NCBI RefSeq assembly: GCF_021117425.1
Contig: NZ_CP088298.1
Span: 1,302,001 to 1,366,000, forward strand
Direction: 5' to 3'
Length of the DNA: 64,000 nt
Source of the DNA: Brevibacterium zhoupengii
GTDB lineage: Bacteria > Actinomycetota > Actinomycetes > Actinomycetales > Brevibacteriaceae
Within the stretch, counting starts at the first letter, position 1, and each line of letters starts with the position of its first letter. Of the stretch, positions 34,990-42,936 are shown piece by piece. A program made the translations under genes and the position numbers. Below the pieces are notes generated by a model that saw nothing but the letters and a program-made list of their open reading frames with translations, was not told the DNA's origin and made no database searches.

Positions 34990-35840
34990 GTACCGAACTC
35001 GTCAGTACATTCACTGAAGCCGAAGCTCGTGAGTTTACAGAGGAACTCAAAGCCGATTACGGATCGCTGCAAACAAAGATCATTACTGCGTGGAAGGGTC
35101 GAATTTGGCTCGCGCTTGGATACGAGTCGTGGCAGGACTACCTCGACGAGGAATTCCGAGATGTGAGTTTGCGGCCACCGCGCGAGCTGGAAGAGCAAGT
35201 GATTGGTGAACTCAGGGCGGCAGGTATGTCGACTCGAGGCATTGCCTCGGCCGTCGACATGGCCCCGCGCACCGTTGCCCGTCGCGTGGAAAGCTCAACT
35301 GTGCCAAATGGCACAGTTGGTGATGACTCGCGAGTGATCGGCTTGGACGGTAAATCTCGCCCCGCAGCCTCGCCGAAACCAACGTCTAAATCTTCGGGAG
35401 ACGAGCACATCGTCGATGCAGAAGTAATAGAGAACGACGATGACGACGATTACAGCCTCGTGTCTGGTTCCGGTCTTGAACCGGCGTCGGTGAATCTCAG
35501 CGAGTCGAGTAACACTCCTGGCCGTGAGCACGTGGTCCGTGCGATTCGGGAACTCCACTACGGAGCCGCAGCACCGTTGCCAATGGTCAAGAAACAGTCC
35601 AAGCTCCTCGAGGTTGCGTTCAGTGGGGGAGTCTCCGACCTCGGAACGCTCGAAGGCGACAAGGTCGAAGACCTCGGCCGGGACGTCGCCGACGCACTCG
35701 GCGTCCTCTCCGACCTGCTCTCGGCAATGGCCACACAGCCGGCCCCGACGTTTCAGGCCGCGCTGACACATTCGGACACCGTCGGGTCGATCAAGAAGAC
35801 CATGACGAACCTCCAAGTCATCACTCGGAGCCGGTCATGA
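34986..35840 (+). CDS. Element protein with a C-terminally extended HTH segment
   Basis: A 284-residue protein of no family I recognise. Residues 10-55 form a helical unit ('FTEELKADYGSLQTKIITAW' then 'ALGYESWQDYLDEEF') seen in actinobacterial plasmid and ICE proteins. Residues 60-95 look like a helix-turn-helix ('LRAAGMSTRGIASAVDMAPRT'), followed by an acidic linker with a run of Asp at about 150 and a helical C-terminus. It may bind DNA. ATGA overlaps link it to both neighbours. Confidence 0.65.
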   Translation: MSTELVSTFTEAEAREFTEELKADYGSLQTKIITAWKGRIWLALGYESWQDYLDEEFRDVSLRPPRELEEQVIGELRAAGMSTRGIASAVDMAPRTVARRVESSTVPNGTVGDDSRVIGLDGKSRPAASPKPTSKSSGDEHIVDAEVIENDDDDDYSLVSGSGLEPASVNLSESSNTPGREHVVRAIRELHYGAAAPLPMVKKQSKLLEVAFSGGVSDLGTLEGDKVEDLGRDVADALGVLSDLLSAMATQPAPTFQAALTHSDTVGSIKKTMTNLQVITRSRS

Positions 35841-36556
35841 CGTTCTCCGCCGCTGACACGATCACCCCCTCGTTCGAAACGTGGATCAACGAGACGGTCC
35901 AGTCATTCCTGATGATCGGAGTTCCAGCGATCATCGCTCTCAGTGTGGCCGCCGGAATGATCTACGTAATGGCAAAGATGGTGCTGGGGGATCCAGTCAC
36001 CGGAGTTCGTGCGCAAGGCCAGATCAACGACGACACCCAAACGGACGCTGTGTGGGATGAGGGTGCAATCACCGCCGCACGTCATAACGCAGCGCAGACA
36101 CGATGGGATCAGTGGCATACGGATCTCGACCTACTCATCGATTACCCCGCAATCCACGACGTCGCACACGAGAAATTCGCCGTGCGGATCCTCAATACCG
36201 CCGACGCCGCGAAGAACGCACGCGAGGCTTGGGAAGACCAGCCTCACAGTACGACTCGACTCCAGGGATACCGCGCAGCTGTAGAAGCCTTCGACAAAGC
36301 ACTGCGCAACGGTGAGCACCAGGCCAAGATTCTCGGCCGCGGACCGTCCCTGGACCCGGTGCTGAAACGAGTGATGGACGATGCCGCGCACCTCGTCGAG
36401 ATTCTGCGCCGCACCGACACCACAGACGACGACCGGGACCGGACAATGCGGGCACTGTTCAAAGCACTCAAGCCCATCGTCGGTGACCATGCGGTCGAGA
36501 TCCCGGAACTCGAACCATTCGTGACGAAGCAACTCACGACCACGAAGACCAAGTGA
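35837..36556 (+). CDS. Single-pass membrane protein of the element, unknown function
   Basis: A 239-residue protein with one membrane helix near residues 23-50 ('FLMIGVPAIIALSVAAGMIY') and a soluble, Asp/Ala-rich helical C-terminal domain. No catalytic motif is seen. The start overlaps the previous stop (ATGA). Confidence 0.65.
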   Translation: MTFSAADTITPSFETWINETVQSFLMIGVPAIIALSVAAGMIYVMAKMVLGDPVTGVRAQGQINDDTQTDAVWDEGAITAARHNAAQTRWDQWHTDLDLLIDYPAIHDVAHEKFAVRILNTADAAKNAREAWEDQPHSTTRLQGYRAAVEAFDKALRNGEHQAKILGRGPSLDPVLKRVMDDAAHLVEILRRTDTTDDDRDRTMRALFKALKPIVGDHAVEIPELEPFVTKQLTTTKTK

Positions 36557-36567
36557 TTGGAACACCC

Positions 36568-36846
36568 ATGAAGACCACAAACGTGAAGAAACCAGTCATC
36601 CTCCTGGCCACCATCATCCTCACCGCCAGCCTGGCTGGATGCGAACCGAAGAAGGTCGAGGAACCCCCGGAGGGCGCGGACGAAACCAATGATCCCTCCG
36701 TTGTTGAGGAACGTGGCGACGGGCAAGGACTCCACGAAGAACCCATCGTCCTCGAGGACGGACGCACCATCACCTGCGTCGTCTACGACGGAGACAACGG
36801 CAACGGCGGAGTTTCATGCGACTGGATCGGCCCGGTCGACCAGTGA
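36568..36846 (+). CDS. Small lipoprotein of the element
   Basis: About 92 residues from ATG 36568; an in-frame GTG at 36553 overlaps the previous stop and is an alternative. 'ILLATIILTASLAGC' is a lipoprotein signal with lipobox Leu-Ala-Gly-Cys. The mature part is acidic, with 'GRTITCVVYDGDNGNGGVSCDW', split over two Cys, at the end. It could be an entry-exclusion or surface factor; that is only a guess from position. Confidence 0.72.
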   Translation: MKTTNVKKPVILLATIILTASLAGCEPKKVEEPPEGADETNDPSVVEERGDGQGLHEEPIVLEDGRTITCVVYDGDNGNGGVSCDWIGPVDQ

Positions 36847-36857
36847 GAGAGGCAACC

Positions 36858-37931
36858 ATGACTACAGACAACACAGCACTGGCACATAATGCTCCAGCAG
36901 ACGCAGGAACGGCCTCACCCGTGAAGGATGAGACCGTCCAGCCAGAGAACCATGCAAGAGCATTTAGCAGAATTCAAAGGCAGGACCAGGCTACACCGAA
37001 CGAGTCGACTACTGCTGTTCATACTGGACCGAAGTCACGGATCAACCCGGACGATCACAGGTTCGTTCGCCTCATCACCATCGGTGTCGCCTTCGCAGGA
37101 CTCGTAGCGTTCGCGATCAGCTTCGTCGCGCTCATGGAAGTCGCCTCCTGGCTCGGTTTGCCCGAGTGGATGCACTGGGCAGTACCAGCATTCATTGATA
37201 CCGCGATCCTTGTCTACGCCGGATCAATCCTCATCCACAAAACACGCGGCGAGAAGACCTGGCAGTCCTGGGTGCTGCTGGCCGCGTTCACCGGCCTATC
37301 CGTGATCGCCAACGTCGCACACGCCCTGACCTACGGGGATGCGAGGGAAGGTTCCTGGCAGGGACTCATCGGAGCAGTCATCGCTGGAATGGTCCCCTTC
37401 GCCGTGTTCGCGGCGACCGAGCAGCTCTCCAGGGTCGCGGTTGAGGATCCGATCTCGCGGAGGCGCGAGAAGCAGGCAGAGGCCGAGTGGTTGGCCGAGC
37501 AGGCTGAACGCGAACGTAAGCAGCTCGAGGTCGAAGCCGAGCGGGAAGCAGCCAGACAGGATGCTGAACTGGCACGCGAGCAACACGCTACGAACCTCGA
37601 GGTCGTCCGAGCGCAACGGGATGCACTGGCCACTCGGGCAGCGCAAGCAGCCGAAGAAGGTGAACAGTTCGCGCTCCCTCGCACGCCATGGCTGACCAGC
37701 GTCCCCGACCCAGAGAAACCGGCTGAACAGCCAGTTCCGAAAACCAAGACGGCAACACCGGACATTGACGCGCTCATCGAGTTCATCACCGAGCGCACAG
37801 CACAGGGTGAGGACACGTCGGGAGCGGACCTGGCTGGACAGTTCGGATTCAGTGACAAGACCGGCCGCCGCCGCCTAGCCGCGCTCAGGGACTCACACCC
37901 GCAGATCTTCACAGGAGGCACCGATGCCTGA
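36858..37931 (+). CDS. DUF2637-type membrane protein with coiled coil and C-terminal winged helix
   Basis: About 357 residues from ATG 36858 with GAGAGG upstream. After a polar N-terminus come four membrane helices (about 68-190), a layout typical of DUF2637 proteins of actinobacterial plasmids and ICEs. A long charged coiled coil ('EKQAEAEWLAEQAERERKQL' onward) covers about 205-270. The last 50 residues ('GADLAGQFGFSDKTGRRRLA') look like a small winged helix. Membrane plus DNA-binding ends suggest it tethers or senses element DNA at the membrane (inference). Confidence 0.72.
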   Translation: MTTDNTALAHNAPADAGTASPVKDETVQPENHARAFSRIQRQDQATPNESTTAVHTGPKSRINPDDHRFVRLITIGVAFAGLVAFAISFVALMEVASWLGLPEWMHWAVPAFIDTAILVYAGSILIHKTRGEKTWQSWVLLAAFTGLSVIANVAHALTYGDAREGSWQGLIGAVIAGMVPFAVFAATEQLSRVAVEDPISRRREKQAEAEWLAEQAERERKQLEVEAEREAARQDAELAREQHATNLEVVRAQRDALATRAAQAAEEGEQFALPRTPWLTSVPDPEKPAEQPVPKTKTATPDIDALIEFITERTAQGEDTSGADLAGQFGFSDKTGRRRLAALRDSHPQIFTGGTDA

Positions 37932-38481
37932 CTACACCAAACCATCCAAATCCACAGTCACAGTGGACTCGCCTGAAGCGATTAAGCAGCATATCGCTCA
38001 GCTCCTCGGGCGGGAGACCCGAGTGCCGTTCCTCTATAACAGTGCGTCCTCACTCGAAACGGCTGTGGAGCGCATTGTTCATCTTCTCGGTACGAAGACC
38101 ATCGTGCCGTTCCTCTACGCGGGCCATTTTGACCCAGACGATGTTCGAGAGACACCGCTGGTCGACAGTCTCGCGTGGACCGGGGACGACTCCCTTCACC
38201 CGTTCAATGGCAAACCCTTGATCCAGGTGAGGTTGGAAGGCGACCAGCGTGTCCTGTTCATGGCCTATGACCGGGTGGTGTGTCTCGACAACGCGGAGTG
38301 CGACTTGTGCGACCCGGTGTGGTGGGACTTCCAAATCCCGGTCAATTTTGTTCCCGTCGGGGCCAGCATTTCGGGACTGATGGACGCAGGACTCGCCGGG
38401 CCGGTGGTCGTCGAGGCTCGGGATCTACCACCAGATGCAGTCGACGAGTCGGACGACTCAACTGATGAGGAGGAATCATGA
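37924..38481 (+). CDS. Hypothetical element protein
   Basis: A 185-residue soluble acidic protein. AGGAGG precedes ATG 37924, and the gene overlaps the previous one by 8 bp. A near-repeat is visible: 'QLLGRETRVPFLYN' at residue 24 and 'HLLGTKTIVPFLYA' at 50, suggesting an internally duplicated beta-alpha unit. No family is recognised. Confidence 0.6.
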   Translation: MPDYTKPSKSTVTVDSPEAIKQHIAQLLGRETRVPFLYNSASSLETAVERIVHLLGTKTIVPFLYAGHFDPDDVRETPLVDSLAWTGDDSLHPFNGKPLIQVRLEGDQRVLFMAYDRVVCLDNAECDLCDPVWWDFQIPVNFVPVGASISGLMDAGLAGPVVVEARDLPPDAVDESDDSTDEEES

Positions 38482-38804
38482 GCGGGAAAACCGTCAAGAG
38501 AGTCGAAACCACAACGACCTTTGACCCTGAGCTGCGCGTGAACGTGCGGGATCAGGTCGAGTACTTCCTCGATGACGATTGGCCTCGCGTTGACGGAGAC
38601 CGGGGTGTGTTCCGGCCGACCATGGCGCGGCAATCGACTTACCGTATGCCTTCCGGCCAGTGGGTCGACCACTATTTCGCGTCCGGCGTGTACATCAAGA
38701 AGGACGGCACTGAGGGAGTCAAAACTCACTACGAGTTCGACACTGCTGCCGTGGTCGACATCGTGATGGAGGCTACAGGCCGGGTTTCGGAGGTTGCGCA
38801 ATGA
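38478..38804 (+). CDS. Hypothetical element protein
   Basis: A 108-residue soluble protein linked by ATGA overlaps to both neighbours. It is rich in beta-type residues with conserved-looking aromatic pairs ('QWVDHYFASGVYIKKDG'). No family is recognised. Confidence 0.58.
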   Translation: MSGKTVKRVETTTTFDPELRVNVRDQVEYFLDDDWPRVDGDRGVFRPTMARQSTYRMPSGQWVDHYFASGVYIKKDGTEGVKTHYEFDTAAVVDIVMEATGRVSEVAQ

Positions 38805-39283
38805 TGCCGTCGTTCACTGATTTTGTGCCTTCACATTGGCCAGTCAACGACTGGCCCACCACGGCACCGAACACCACCCAGACGTTGGAGCACGCACAGG
38901 CTATGTCGCCGATGTACCTGGCTGCGCTGTCCGGGGTGGCCTTCATCATCTGGTTGAGCCTCGGCATGATTGCTTGGTCGAAGACTGGTGACGTTTCCAC
39001 GAAGCGACTCCTAGTCCTCGTTGGTATGGCCGTCACGGTCTTGGCTCTGCGCCTGCTTTCGGGTGAGGGAAGTGTCTCGCCACTGATCGATGTCGCCATC
39101 GTGACCGTCGCCAGTGGAGCCCTCCTCCTGCTGGCAGTGGCCGTGTCGGTCGCAATGCCAATTGCGACAGCGTGTGCAGTTTTCGTCGTAGGGGTTCGTC
39201 TCCTCGTCAGGCACTGGGGCAAACCGAAACGTGAACGAAGCACAAAAGCGACTGGGATCTTGAGCAAGGGAGAGCAGTCATGA
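38801..39283 (+). CDS. Hypothetical membrane protein of the element
   Basis: A 160-residue protein with three to four membrane helices (about 35-60, 70-88 and 95-145) and a basic C-terminal tail. It starts at ATGATG overlapping the previous stop. No recognised domain. Confidence 0.6.
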   Translation: MMPSFTDFVPSHWPVNDWPTTAPNTTQTLEHAQAMSPMYLAALSGVAFIIWLSLGMIAWSKTGDVSTKRLLVLVGMAVTVLALRLLSGEGSVSPLIDVAIVTVASGALLLLAVAVSVAMPIATACAVFVVGVRLLVRHWGKPKRERSTKATGILSKGEQS

Positions 39284-39867
39284 AACGCGTCGACAGCAAT
39301 CCGGCATCGACGACCGGTCACGTCTGGCCATGCACCGGGTTTTACCACCTCTCGACCGAGAAAGACCGCACGGAGGGGTGCACTTGCGGGGAGAACTCCC
39401 GCATGGCCCGCGCTGGTGGAGAACGCAGGAAGCGTTGGCCGATGTGGCTGGGTTGGCTCGGCTCGAGGACGGGACGTGCGGTCAGCGAGGACGTCGCTGG
39501 CCGGTACCAGCCGGTCACGGTGTATCAGCGTCCAGCGTCGAAGGTGCGGCAGCTGCTGGGTCTCGGTGCTTGGATCGCTGCTGTGGGCTACGTGGTGGCG
39601 TGGTTGACGAATTCGCGGATCCTCATCGATGCCGTTGATTGGGTGCGGGAAGCACCGACTGAACAGGTAGCCGGCGGAACGGTTGCACTCGTGATCTTCT
39701 GGGCTTCGGCCAGGCTCATCGGTTTGGGAATCAGGGTCGGGCAGCACCGGTACCGGTACGTCTACGTCACTTCGACGGAAGTGGAGGCCATGCGTGCTCC
39801 CGAAGCTCTCGTGTTTCGTACAGGGAATCCGGGTCGGGGAACGTCGGTGGAGCTCGGTGAGGGGTGA
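39280..39867 (+). CDS. Hypothetical membrane protein with N-terminal Cys/His cluster
   Basis: A 195-residue protein. The N-terminal 45 residues hold 'HVWPCTGFYHLSTEKDRTEG' and 'CTCGENS', three Cys and two His that could bind a metal. Two membrane helices follow (about 92-110 and 125-150), then a soluble tail. ATGA coupling to the previous gene. Function unknown. Confidence 0.58.
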   Translation: MKRVDSNPASTTGHVWPCTGFYHLSTEKDRTEGCTCGENSRMARAGGERRKRWPMWLGWLGSRTGRAVSEDVAGRYQPVTVYQRPASKVRQLLGLGAWIAAVGYVVAWLTNSRILIDAVDWVREAPTEQVAGGTVALVIFWASARLIGLGIRVGQHRYRYVYVTSTEVEAMRAPEALVFRTGNPGRGTSVELGEG

Positions 39868-39873
39868 TTGGTG

Positions 39874-40080
39874 ATGAAGATCGGTGGATTCATTCTCGTT
39901 GTGGTGCTGGCGGTCCTGATGACGCTGGGAACCCTGGGCGAGGTGTCTTATTCGGGTCCGTGGTATCTGCACTGGTTGGACGTGCGCTGGTGGTGGCACT
40001 GGATCGCCGTCGTTTACTCGTGGGGTGCCTCGATCGTCGACATCGACTTCCACAGTCCCGAAGGACAGATCGGTCAGTGA
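39874..40080 (+). CDS. Small membrane protein of the element
   Basis: About 68 residues from ATG 39874 (GTG 39871 is also possible). One N-terminal helix is followed by a strikingly aromatic segment ('WYLHWLDVRWWWHW') that may form a second helix at the membrane interface. Unknown function. Confidence 0.5.
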   Translation: MKIGGFILVVVLAVLMTLGTLGEVSYSGPWYLHWLDVRWWWHWIAVVYSWGASIVDIDFHSPEGQIGQ

Positions 40081-40208
40081 CGGTCATGGCAGATACGCGC
40101 GATGAAGAGCAGGCCGAAGTGCCGGGGCAGATGGATCTACTCGACCAGATTCCTGGCGAGACCCGAGGCACGGAAAACAGCACCCCGGAAGGAGAGAAAG
40201 AGCAATGA
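40077..40208 (+). CDS. Very small acidic protein, 43 codons
   Basis: GTG 40077 overlaps the previous stop as GTGA; ATG 40086 is the alternative. The peptide is acidic and polar, with 'QMDLLDQIPGETRG'. Its stop overlaps the next start (ATGA), which fits the pattern of coupled genes and is the main evidence that it is translated. Confidence 0.42.
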   Translation: MTVMADTRDEEQAEVPGQMDLLDQIPGETRGTENSTPEGEKEQ

Positions 40209-40516
40209 GCACACAGACGTATGAAAGCAGTTCGCTCCGCCGATGGGCTCTGCAGGTCAACGAATGCGGCCGGTTCAGTCCCGAGCAGGTCCAGCTCGTG
40301 TGGATGCTGGCAGTCTCGGTCAACGACCGGTGGGAGTCAGACGTCTCCATCGACCGTTTGAGCGCCGATGCAGGGATGAGTGTCGATGAGGTCCGGCATC
40401 ACCTCGAGGTTCTCCGTGAGAACAACGTGGTGTCCTGGTTCGCCCGGGTTTGCGGCGAATGGGTAAGTACACCCTTCACTCTCAACCGCAGCTTCCCTAA
40501 ACCGGCAGTCCGGTGA
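40205..40516 (+). CDS. Small winged-helix protein
   Basis: A 103-residue protein. Residues 25-80 read as a winged helix-turn-helix ('SIDRLSADAGMSVDEVRHHL' then 'LRENNVVSWFARVCGEWV'). It precedes a larger protein with a replication-initiator-like winged helix, so it may act with that gene. Confidence 0.62.
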   Translation: MSTQTYESSSLRRWALQVNECGRFSPEQVQLVWMLAVSVNDRWESDVSIDRLSADAGMSVDEVRHHLEVLRENNVVSWFARVCGEWVSTPFTLNRSFPKPAVR

Positions 40517-40553
40517 CGACGATGACGATGTTCGTAGGCGTAGGGGGTGAATC

Positions 40554-41723
40554 ATGGCGGTAGAGATGATCACGTGGGCCAGGAGGCAGGTGTTCGACCA
40601 GTTCGAACTCTCCGGGCCTGAACGGTTCATTCTGATGCTGTTGGCTGACAACGCATCGTTCGACGAGGAGACAGGCCTGTGGTCAGCCTTCCCGTTCCAG
40701 AACACTCTGGCGCACGAATCGGGGTTCAACGAGCGCACGGTCCAACGGGCACTCAAACGGTTCAGAGATCTCGGTCTCCTTAGTGTCGAAGTCCGCTACA
40801 AGAAGGCCGGTGGGAAGTCGGGAAACACGTACCGGTTCCACCCGGAAGCGGTTAACAAGCCGATTGCTCGGACGGAGCCGACCCCTGATTTTTCAAGAGA
40901 CGACACAGAGTCGGGTCTTGAAAACTCAAGAGACGACACAGAGTCGTCTATGCCCCCGCAGGCCCGAGAATTCAAGACACGACAGAGAGTCGGGTATGCC
41001 GGAAACGAGGACCATACCCGACACACAGTCGGGTCCCACCCGACACAGAGTCGGGTCCCGCGCGCGGAGACTAACGCGGGTGCGTCTCTAACCGTCATTG
41101 AACCGTCATCGTCGTCTTCTAGTCCCAGCGTGAGTACAGGCGAGGGGGCGGCCTCGGGCGGAGCCGAGGCCGACGAGACGACGAAGACTGATCACGGCAA
41201 TCACGAGGGGGGACCAGGACTGGAGCGGTTCGGGACTCACCGGGTGCCCAACGCTCGTGGACCGGTCGACCTTGACCGGCTCGTCGCGGTCGTGGCCGGT
41301 CAGTGGTCGGTCAGCCTTGACCGTGACCGGGCGGTCTGGTTGGCCGAGCAGATCACTGGCCGGTCAGCCCGGACGGTCGGGGCACCGGACGCTTTTGTCC
41401 GTCGCAGCCTGGTCAACGACGGTCACGAGTGGGAGGCCGCGGTCATTGACCACTTCGGTGACCGGAACATGCGTGACCGGTCACTCGGTCAGCGAACAGC
41501 GGGTGACCGGAAGTGCCCGATCCCGCACCACGCGGATTCTGGGTGGACGGCCCGGTCATGCCCGGGCTGCCGTAAGCAATTGGACTTCCCCAAACAGCTT
41601 GACCGGTCAATCTACGACGCCCTGGAACCTGATGTCCGGTCACTGATTGACCGGGACCAGACGGTCACGGTCGTGGACATGACCGAGGCCTGTGTCCGGT
41701 CACGTGACCGACACGTCGGGTGA
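40554..41723 (+). CDS. Winged-helix protein (replication-initiator-like) carrying two internal repeat arrays
   Basis: A 389-residue protein. Residues 15-105 form a winged helix of the kind at the start of plasmid Rep and phage replication proteins ('FPFQNTLAHESGFNERTVQR' then 'ALKRFRDLGLLSVEVRYKKA'). Residues 110-170 are a low-complexity segment encoded by five copies of a 13-bp hairpin. A Ser/Gly/Glu-rich linker follows. The C-terminus is full of Asp-Arg and Arg-Ser pairs produced by repeated TGACCGG sites, and includes 'CPIPHHADSGWTARSCPGC', a possible zinc-binding Cys/His set. A role in replication or transfer initiation is inferred from the fold and the embedded repeats. Confidence 0.68.
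   Translation: MAVEMITWARRQVFDQFELSGPERFILMLLADNASFDEETGLWSAFPFQNTLAHESGFNERTVQRALKRFRDLGLLSVEVRYKKAGGKSGNTYRFHPEAVNKPIARTEPTPDFSRDDTESGLENSRDDTESSMPPQAREFKTRQRVGYAGNEDHTRHTVGSHPTQSRVPRAETNAGASLTVIEPSSSSSSPSVSTGEGAASGGAEADETTKTDHGNHEGGPGLERFGTHRVPNARGPVDLDRLVAVVAGQWSVSLDRDRAVWLAEQITGRSARTVGAPDAFVRRSLVNDGHEWEAAVIDHFGDRNMRDRSLGQRTAGDRKCPIPHHADSGWTARSCPGCRKQLDFPKQLDRSIYDALEPDVRSLIDRDQTVTVVDMTEACVRSRDRHVG
40893..41053 (+). repeat. Five copies of a 13-bp hairpin (CGAC-ACAGA-GTCG)
   Basis: Copies are at 40901, 40934, 40980, 41019 and 41041, each 13 bp, with consensus CGACASASAGTCG. The CGAC/GTCG arms pair, and in the last two copies the stem extends to ACCCGAC/GTCGGGT. The first two copies share 8 more bases upstream (TCAAGAGA). 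Intervals are 33, 46, 39 and 22 bp. All lie inside the winged-helix gene and encode Ser-Arg-Asp-Asp-Thr-Glu-Ser-like peptides in some copies but not in others. Confidence 0.85.
41260..41702. repeat. Cluster 1 of TGACCGG/CCGGTCA sites
   Basis: Twelve loci in about 430 bp: 41273, 41296, 41324, 41360, 41459, 41474, 41504, 41552, 41600, 41636, 41648 and 41696. Those at 41474 and 41600 are full palindromes (GTGACCGGTCAC and TTGACCGGTCAA). Both orientations occur. The cluster fills the 3' part of the winged-helix gene and ends 45 bp before the sigma-like gene. Confidence 0.85.
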
Positions 41724-41746
41724 TGGTCAAGGAAGGACGGTGAACC

Positions 41747-42607
41747 ATGCAAGAGCACGAAGAACCATTCTCAGAACGACAGTTGTTGACCGCAGTCGAG
41801 ACTGTTGCCAAGCGCACGATCCGGCCCCGAATGTCAGCAATCGGGCTGTCACGGTGGGCCGACGACGTTGCCGGAGACGTCATCGTCTCAGCGTGGAAAG
41901 CCCGTGCCGGGTTCAACCCGGAGCTGGGGCAGTTGGAGGCGTGGATCACGGGAATCGCTCGGAATCGGATGGCGGACCTCATCGACGCTGAGACTCGTCG
42001 CAATCCCGGCGACCTGGTGTCAGGGCCGAAAGACTCACCAGTCGCGGTCGAGGAAGTCCTCGATCGGATCGCTGCGTCGGACCCGAGGTCGTGGGGAACG
42101 GACATCGCGGTCATCGTGGCCGAGCATCTGGCGACGATGACGTGGTTGCGACCGGTCATCGCAGCGGCCGCCTCGGTGATGGAGACGCAGGCGTTCATGG
42201 TTGGGTTCCTCACCCACCTGAAGTTCGAGTCCGATGTGAAGACGGCATCGGCAGCGTTTGGGCTCAGCGAGCAGCGGGTTCGTGATTGCAAACGGTTGTT
42301 CGAACTCCACTGCCAGGTGATCAGGACCGCGATCGAGCACAAACACAGTGTTGCGGGTCGGGGTATCAGGATTACGGATCTCATCGAGTGTCTGCCAGGT
42401 GCTGACGAGTCCGGGTCATGGACGCGAGAGACCGCAGTAGCGATGAGCTCGTGGAAGGGACCGATTGGTCAGGTGCCTGTTGAGCACGTGGTGAAGGTGA
42501 CTGGGTGGGAGAGGAACACGGTGCGCCAGTACGTATCGACAACGAAGACTCTTCTGCAGGTGGCGTTGGGAGTTCTCAGCGCCAAGGATTCGAAAGGCAA
42601 GGCGTGA
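41747..42607 (+). CDS. Sigma-factor-like (sigma70 region 2) protein of the element
   Basis: A 286-residue protein. Residues 15-85 resemble sigma region 2 of ECF factors: 'WADDVAGDVIVSAWKARAGF' then 'LEAWITGIARNRMADLIDAE', matching the core-binding and -10 recognition helices. The rest is longer than in an ECF factor and contains two more helix-turn-helix-like segments (around 165-185 and 245-265, 'VEHVVKVTGWERNTVRQYVS'). It may direct transcription of element genes or be a phage-type regulator. Confidence 0.65.
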   Translation: MQEHEEPFSERQLLTAVETVAKRTIRPRMSAIGLSRWADDVAGDVIVSAWKARAGFNPELGQLEAWITGIARNRMADLIDAETRRNPGDLVSGPKDSPVAVEEVLDRIAASDPRSWGTDIAVIVAEHLATMTWLRPVIAAAASVMETQAFMVGFLTHLKFESDVKTASAAFGLSEQRVRDCKRLFELHCQVIRTAIEHKHSVAGRGIRITDLIECLPGADESGSWTRETAVAMSSWKGPIGQVPVEHVVKVTGWERNTVRQYVSTTKTLLQVALGVLSAKDSKGKA

Positions 42608-42936
42608 TGAGTAAGAAGAAACAGGCGGGAAGCCTCAACATCGACCTCGACGAGGCGAACGAAACCACCCGGGCAGGACAGGCGGCGTCGACGGACCCGG
42701 GACGGTACAAAGGACTGTTCGGGCGGTGGCGGATGATTCGTGACCGCAACCGGGCACGGGTGAGGAAATGGTGGACCTACTACCTGGAAAACGTCGTCCC
42801 GAGCGAAGACGATGACGCACCCGAACACCTGCCGAGGATCTTCCACGGCCCGGTCGGCAGACTGCTGTTGGCCGGGTGCGCTGTGGTCGCGATGGGTGTG
42901 TGGGTGTTCCTGCTGTGGCTGGTCTGGACACTGTGA
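42607..42936 (+). CDS. Hypothetical protein with C-terminal membrane helix
   Basis: A 109-residue protein from ATG 42607, whose A is the last base of the previous stop. A polar basic N-terminus is followed by one helix near the end ('LLLAGCAVVAMGVWVFLLWL'). It shares its last base with the next start. Confidence 0.58.
   Translation: MSKKKQAGSLNIDLDEANETTRAGQAASTDPGRYKGLFGRWRMIRDRNRARVRKWWTYYLENVVPSEDDDAPEHLPRIFHGPVGRLLLAGCAVVAMGVWVFLLWLVWTL

Noticed and set aside
40893..41053. Repeat array considered as a CRISPR
   Set aside because: Units are only 13 bp with irregular 9-33 bp gaps, lie inside a coding sequence, and no cas genes are present.
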